Shown here one piece after another: positions 60,900 through 64,000 of a stretch of 64,000 nt of DNA. The DNA lies in contig NZ_JAAIKE010000002.1 of the NCBI RefSeq assembly GCF_010915705.1, positions 640,275 through 704,274 on the forward strand. The letters run 5' to 3'. The notes under the pieces are model-generated. The model saw only the letters and a program-made list of their open reading frames with translations. It did no database searches and was not told the DNA's origin. The position numbers were made by a program, and so were the translations under genes. Every line of letters starts with the position of its first letter. Position 1 is the stretch's first letter. The stretch is from Pseudotabrizicola algicola (GTDB lineage Bacteria > Pseudomonadota > Alphaproteobacteria > Rhodobacterales > Rhodobacteraceae).

Positions 60900-61618
60900 G
60901 GGCGCAGGCAGAACCGCTGGAACGTGCGGCGACGGTGGCGCGACGCTTGCTGATCGTGAACCCCAACAGCAGCGCAGAGGTCAGCCGGCTGATCCACAAA
61001 ACCGCACTCTCTGTGCTGCCAGATGGCGTCACGGCACGCGTGATTCAGCCCGCGCGGGGGCCGCTAGCGATCCAGACCTTGGCGGACCGGCGGGTTGCCG
61101 AACCGCTTGCACTCGACCTATTAGCAGCGCATGCCGATCATGATGCCTATGTGATGGCCTGTTTTGATGACATCGCTCTTGATCAGGCACGCGGCTTCCT
61201 TCAGGTGCCGGTGGTGGGGGCCGTTGAAGCCTCGGTCGCTATGGCCCGTCTCTTTGCGCGCCGCTTTGCCGTGGTGACCACGGTAGAAAGCGCGGTTCCG
61301 GGTATTTGCAGCGTGCTGCAGGGGCTAGGCGCCACTGGTCAATGCAGCGTGCGCGCGGCGGGTGTCGGTGTGACCGAAGCAGCAGATGGCGGCGACGCCG
61401 GAGGCGCGCGCATTGATGACGCTATAGAACGTGCGCGAAACATCGACGGCGCACAGGCGATCATACTGGGATCGGCGGGTCTGACAGGGCGCGCTGCGCA
61501 ACTGGCGCGGCGGCACCGGATCGTGGTGATCGACGCGATGGAGGCCGCAGTGCGGCTGGCGGTGGCGGCGATAGGACTTGGCGGGGCAATTGGCCAATCC
61601 CAAGGCCACAGGCCGTAG
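60896..61618 (+). CDS. Asp/Glu/hydantoin racemase-superfamily enzyme
   Basis: 240 residues. The N-terminus RRLLIVNPNSSAEVSRLIHK is the hydantoin-racemase type start. The first catalytic Cys is in YVMACFDDIALDQ and FLQVPVVGAVEASVAMA follows. The second usual Cys position reads IILGSAGLTGRA, with Ser-Ala where GCAG is expected, so racemase activity is doubtful and a decarboxylase- or isomerase-like role is possible. Co-transcribed with the TRAP genes; probably acts on the imported substrate. Confidence 0.82.
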   Translation: MRAQAEPLERAATVARRLLIVNPNSSAEVSRLIHKTALSVLPDGVTARVIQPARGPLAIQTLADRRVAEPLALDLLAAHADHDAYVMACFDDIALDQARGFLQVPVVGAVEASVAMARLFARRFAVVTTVESAVPGICSVLQGLGATGQCSVRAAGVGVTEAADGGDAGGARIDDAIERARNIDGAQAIILGSAGLTGRAAQLARRHRIVVIDAMEAAVRLAVAAIGLGGAIGQSQGHRP

Positions 61619-61644
61619 CAGACGCGTGGATATCTTTTCACCTC

Positions 61645-61677
61645 GCCCGCAGCGCCCGTTCATCGGACGCTGCGGGC
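61645..61677. terminator. Bidirectional stem-loop
   Basis: GCCCGCAGCG pairs perfectly with CGCTGCGGGC across 13 bases, between convergent racemase and head-spike genes. No T-run. Confidence 0.5.
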
Positions 61678-61682
61678 CGCTC

Positions 61683-62780
61683 TCATGGCCTCTTGGCATT
61701 GAACCATGCGGTCAGGCGCGCGGTTTCCTCCGCGCTCAGGGTGCGGTTGATGATCAGGCAGGCATAAAGCCGGGCCGGGCCGGGTATGGCAAAGGCACCC
61801 GAAATCGGCTGCCCTGCCTGAATGACCACGCCGGCATCTGTGGCTGACGCAACCGTGTAGTTCCCGGCGGGCAAGGTGACCAGCATGGCATCATTGATCT
61901 GATCGTTCAGCAGAGCAAAACGATGTGGCTGGCCCGCTTCGGTAATGTCTGCCGCAGACGTCACGCGCTGATAAGGGGTTGCGACACCGCCAAGTTCAAG
62001 CTGGGGCGCGGCCCAGGTGTTGGATCCTGTATTGATGGCGGATGAGCTGCTGCCCGACAACGCATGGTGCGCCGGAAAGATTGCAAAACTTGTGACAGCG
62101 TGACCCGCATCCAGGGTGAACGTCATCTTGACCTGCCAGTAGTCTTGCATGTCATCCACCGCAATCACCCGACTGCCATAAATCCATGAAGCCGTGGCCA
62201 TAGTGGCGCCGGTCACCGTGTTGAGAACAAATCCGGCACTTTGAGAGGAGGTGCCATCAAAAATGTTCAACCGTGCCGAGGCTGCGGAAAGGGCGCTAAC
62301 TTCCTTTTTCACCCGAACCGAGAGTGTATAGACACCAGCCACCTGACCCGAAGAAGGCAGCGTCAGGATTCCCGCTTCCCATTGCGCGGTGTTGTTGTCC
62401 GTCAGCCGGAACGCAGGTTCGCCGCCAAGGGACCCATCGGCACTTGTGTCCGGGGTGCCTTGTGGTGTCCAGCCTATCAAGTTGTCAGTCATGACAAGCA
62501 GGTTGCGTCGCCCGCCTAGCGGCCGCCGCGCGTAGAGCGGGCGCTGATCGGCAGAAGCCTGCAGCGCATGGATATTGTTGCCGCTCTTGTCCCGGATACG
62601 TCCAACCGCCTGCCCCGGTGCAAAGACCGGCACCATTCCCGCAGGATCCTGGGTCAGAGTTGCCAGATCGCCAGGGTCGAGCCATACCCCAAGATCACCG
62701 GGCCGGAACAGGCTGCGCGGTGTTCGGGCCGGACGCAAGGACTGAACCGATGCAATACCGCATCCGATGCTGACCCTCAT
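61683..62780 (-). CDS. ghsB: GTA head-spike fibre-like protein
   Basis: 365 residues. N-terminal segment typical of phage head-spike fibres (PRSLFRPGDLGVWLDPGDLA, then IRDKSGNNIHALQASADQRP), a middle lectin-like beta domain (GVYTLSVRVKKEVSAL, TMATASWIYGSRV) and a short C-terminal helix (LSAEETARLTAWFNAKRP). Assigned from its overlap with the spike-base gene, the rcc01079-rcc01080 order in R. capsulatus. There the spikes help GTA particles attach to the recipient capsule. Receptor-binding parts vary, so similarity may be limited to the N-terminus. Confidence 0.75.
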   Translation of the reverse strand: MRVSIGCGIASVQSLRPARTPRSLFRPGDLGVWLDPGDLATLTQDPAGMVPVFAPGQAVGRIRDKSGNNIHALQASADQRPLYARRPLGGRRNLLVMTDNLIGWTPQGTPDTSADGSLGGEPAFRLTDNNTAQWEAGILTLPSSGQVAGVYTLSVRVKKEVSALSAASARLNIFDGTSSQSAGFVLNTVTGATMATASWIYGSRVIAVDDMQDYWQVKMTFTLDAGHAVTSFAIFPAHHALSGSSSSAINTGSNTWAAPQLELGGVATPYQRVTSAADITEAGQPHRFALLNDQINDAMLVTLPAGNYTVASATDAGVVIQAGQPISGAFAIPGPARLYACLIINRTLSAEETARLTAWFNAKRP

Positions 62781-63043
62781 GTGAGGACCAGGGCATGAAT
62801 GCCGATCGCGGTCGTTCCCGCAGCGTTCACACGGCGCGTTGCAACGGGCAAGATTGTGAAGTCGGCAACCTCGACACTTCGGGTCTGATTTCGTTCGGTC
62901 ACGAAGCTGATCACGCCGCCCCTCTCGACATAGAGGGCCAAAGCGACATGCGACAGGTCAACGGTATCGCTTGGCGTCACTGGCAAAATATCTGTCGCAG
63001 GTCCGCCCAGATCGGCGCTGCGGGACTGAAAAGGGTTGGTCAT
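62777..63043 (-). CDS. ghsA: GTA head-spike base protein (RCAP_rcc01079 family)
   Basis: 88 residues from the ATG at 63043 (AGGAG upstream). Sequence MTNPFQSRSADLGGPATDIL, PVTPSDTVDLSHVALALYVE and FTILPVATRRVNAAGTTAIG matches the spike-base family pattern throughout. It would attach the spike fibre to the GTA or phage head. Its stop overlaps the start of the fibre gene (ATGA). Confidence 0.85.
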   Translation of the reverse strand: MTNPFQSRSADLGGPATDILPVTPSDTVDLSHVALALYVERGGVISFVTERNQTRSVEVADFTILPVATRRVNAAGTTAIGIHALVLT

Positions 63044-63400
63044 TATCGATCTCCTGATATCCACTCACGCTCCGACAAATGAGGGTCGGACGATGGACGG
63101 GACGATGGAATGAAAGGGCTAACGTTGGCTAAGCCCTGAGCGCGGTCCAAAGATGGCAAGCGATACGCAGCGCCCTGACCAGACAAGCCGCCCCTGTCAG
63201 GCAGTTGGCAAAACGCGTGAAAATTGTGCGTGCCAAGGTCAAATTGCGTTGTTTTGACCAAGGATTTGTAACGACTTGTGTGATTTTGACGAAACTTTTG
63301 GCAATACGCGCCTGCTCAAGGAATGTGCAGTGGAACGCGAGTGATGTTTGCGTTACTAAACCTTAAATTGATTCACGCGTCCCATGATAACGGGGGTGAC
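63044..63400. other. Intergenic region of about 357 bases without a gene
   Basis: Divergent control region of the spike genes and the small secreted protein gene. The right half is AT-richer than its surroundings. No EcfG pattern and no clear CtrA site (TTAA-N7-TTAA) was found. Confidence 0.5.
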
Positions 63401-63814
63401 ATGTTCAAGACGGTTTTTTGTGCTGCCATTATTTCCTCTTCGGTTCTTCTTCCGGCACCATCTTCTGCCCAAACGGTCGCATTCGATGCAAATGCTGTGC
63501 GCACGGCCTGCGCCACATCATCTCTTGAATGTTTGGCCGCAGTGCGTGCTGCCATCGCTGGATTACGACAAGCCGGCTTGTCGATCGCGGCGCTGAATAC
63601 GCAGCTCGGTATCCTTGCAGGAACAGCCCTTGGTGCTGCGGCGGCGCTTCCTGCAGCAGAGCGCACGGCCCTTGCGAATGTGCTTCGTGAGATTGCGGCG
63701 GCGTCCACTAACTCCGACCAGATCGCGAGCCTGACATCTTTGGCCGCGCAACTCGAAGCGGATGCTGCATCGGTCGATCTTACAGCTGTCGCGCAGGCAT
63801 TCAGCGCCAACTAG
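63401..63814 (+). CDS. Small secreted Ala-rich protein, unknown function
   Basis: 137 residues from the ATG at 63401 with GGGGGTG upstream. Signal peptide MFKTVFCAAIISSSVLLPAPSSAQ, then a helical, Ala-rich mature part with one Cys pair (RTACATSSLECLAAVRAAIA). No family recognised. Periplasmic or extracellular. Confidence 0.65.
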   Translation: MFKTVFCAAIISSSVLLPAPSSAQTVAFDANAVRTACATSSLECLAAVRAAIAGLRQAGLSIAALNTQLGILAGTALGAAAALPAAERTALANVLREIAAASTNSDQIASLTSLAAQLEADAASVDLTAVAQAFSAN

Positions 63815-63902
63815 GCGACGTGAACCGCAGGGCAGCGCGTTCGCGCCCCACTCTGCAAGACTTTATGACTTCTCGAATTTGAGCATTTGTTTGGACATTG
63901 AC

Positions 63903-64000
63903 ATGAAGAATTCGCAAACGGCTGCGACTGAAGCATTTCTGGATGGTGACGGTCTTTATCGGGGAGGGGCTGGTGCGTCTGGGGGTCGGGGGTCCGGGCG
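63903..64000 (+). CDS. Possible CDS start, 3' partial
   Basis: ATG at 63903 opens a frame that stays open to the window edge (MKNSQTAATEAFLDGDGLYR, then Gly-rich). There is no strong ribosome site and too little sequence for identification. Confidence 0.3.
   Translation, partial: MKNSQTAATEAFLDGDGLYRGGAGASGGRGSG

Noticed and set aside
1..64000. tRNA, rRNA, insertion sequences, integrase or attachment sites
   Set aside because: None was recognisable; no transposase-like product or flanking repeats were seen.

Overview
The window reads as chromosome of a high-GC alphaproteobacterium of the order Rhodobacterales (Rhodobacter/Paracoccus relatives). Evidence is the EcfG/NepR general stress pair, HWE-type histidine kinases, several TRAP transporters, the DUF3008 and DUF378 stress proteins, and a two-gene locus matching the head-spike genes (rcc01079/rcc01080) of the Rhodobacter capsulatus gene transfer agent. 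No rRNA, tRNA, insertion sequence, integrase or CRISPR array was seen.

Region 1 (1-31.4 kb) is a general-stress island. It encodes receiver-domain proteins, two large HWE sensor kinases, the ECF sigma factor EcfG with its anti-sigma factor NepR, a PQQ glucose dehydrogenase, catalase HPII, BON-domain proteins, a three-gene DUF3618/holin-like envelope operon, stress dehydrogenases, several very small membrane proteins, a glycosidase-like/glycosyltransferase/UDP-galactopyranose mutase cassette and a 3-methyladenine DNA glycosylase. Seventeen intergenic copies of the EcfG promoter pattern GGAAC-N16/17-NGTT, each pointing into a gene, lie between 5.3 and 30.6 kb; no copy that fits the pattern and spacing was found beyond. 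Most genes here are therefore probably one stress regulon lying around its own sigma factor. PhyR, the expected NepR antagonist, is not in the window.

Region 2 (31.5-47.6 kb) is sugar-acid catabolism. A sugar ABC transporter, three LacI-type regulators, a lactonase, L-idonate 5-dehydrogenase, a 2-hydroxyacid dehydrogenase, gluconate 5-dehydrogenase and gluconokinase make a route from L-idonate/5-ketogluconate through gluconate to 6-phosphogluconate. A second module is a TRAP transporter with its own LacI regulator and an SDR. Near-identical operators (core GTTAACGATAAC) in front of the ABC operon and between the divergent idn operons imply shared control.

Region 3 (47.7-55.9 kb) is an inositol operon, iolG-iolC-iolD-iolE-iolB, read leftwards from a divergent LacI-type regulator with paired operator-like sites between them. 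Region 4 (55.9-61.6 kb) holds an amidohydrolase/lactonase, an RpiR regulator with three matching operator-like sites, a complete TRAP transporter and an Asp/Glu/hydantoin racemase-like enzyme. Region 5 (61.7-64 kb) holds the GTA head-spike pair, a small secreted protein of unknown role and the start of a possible further gene.
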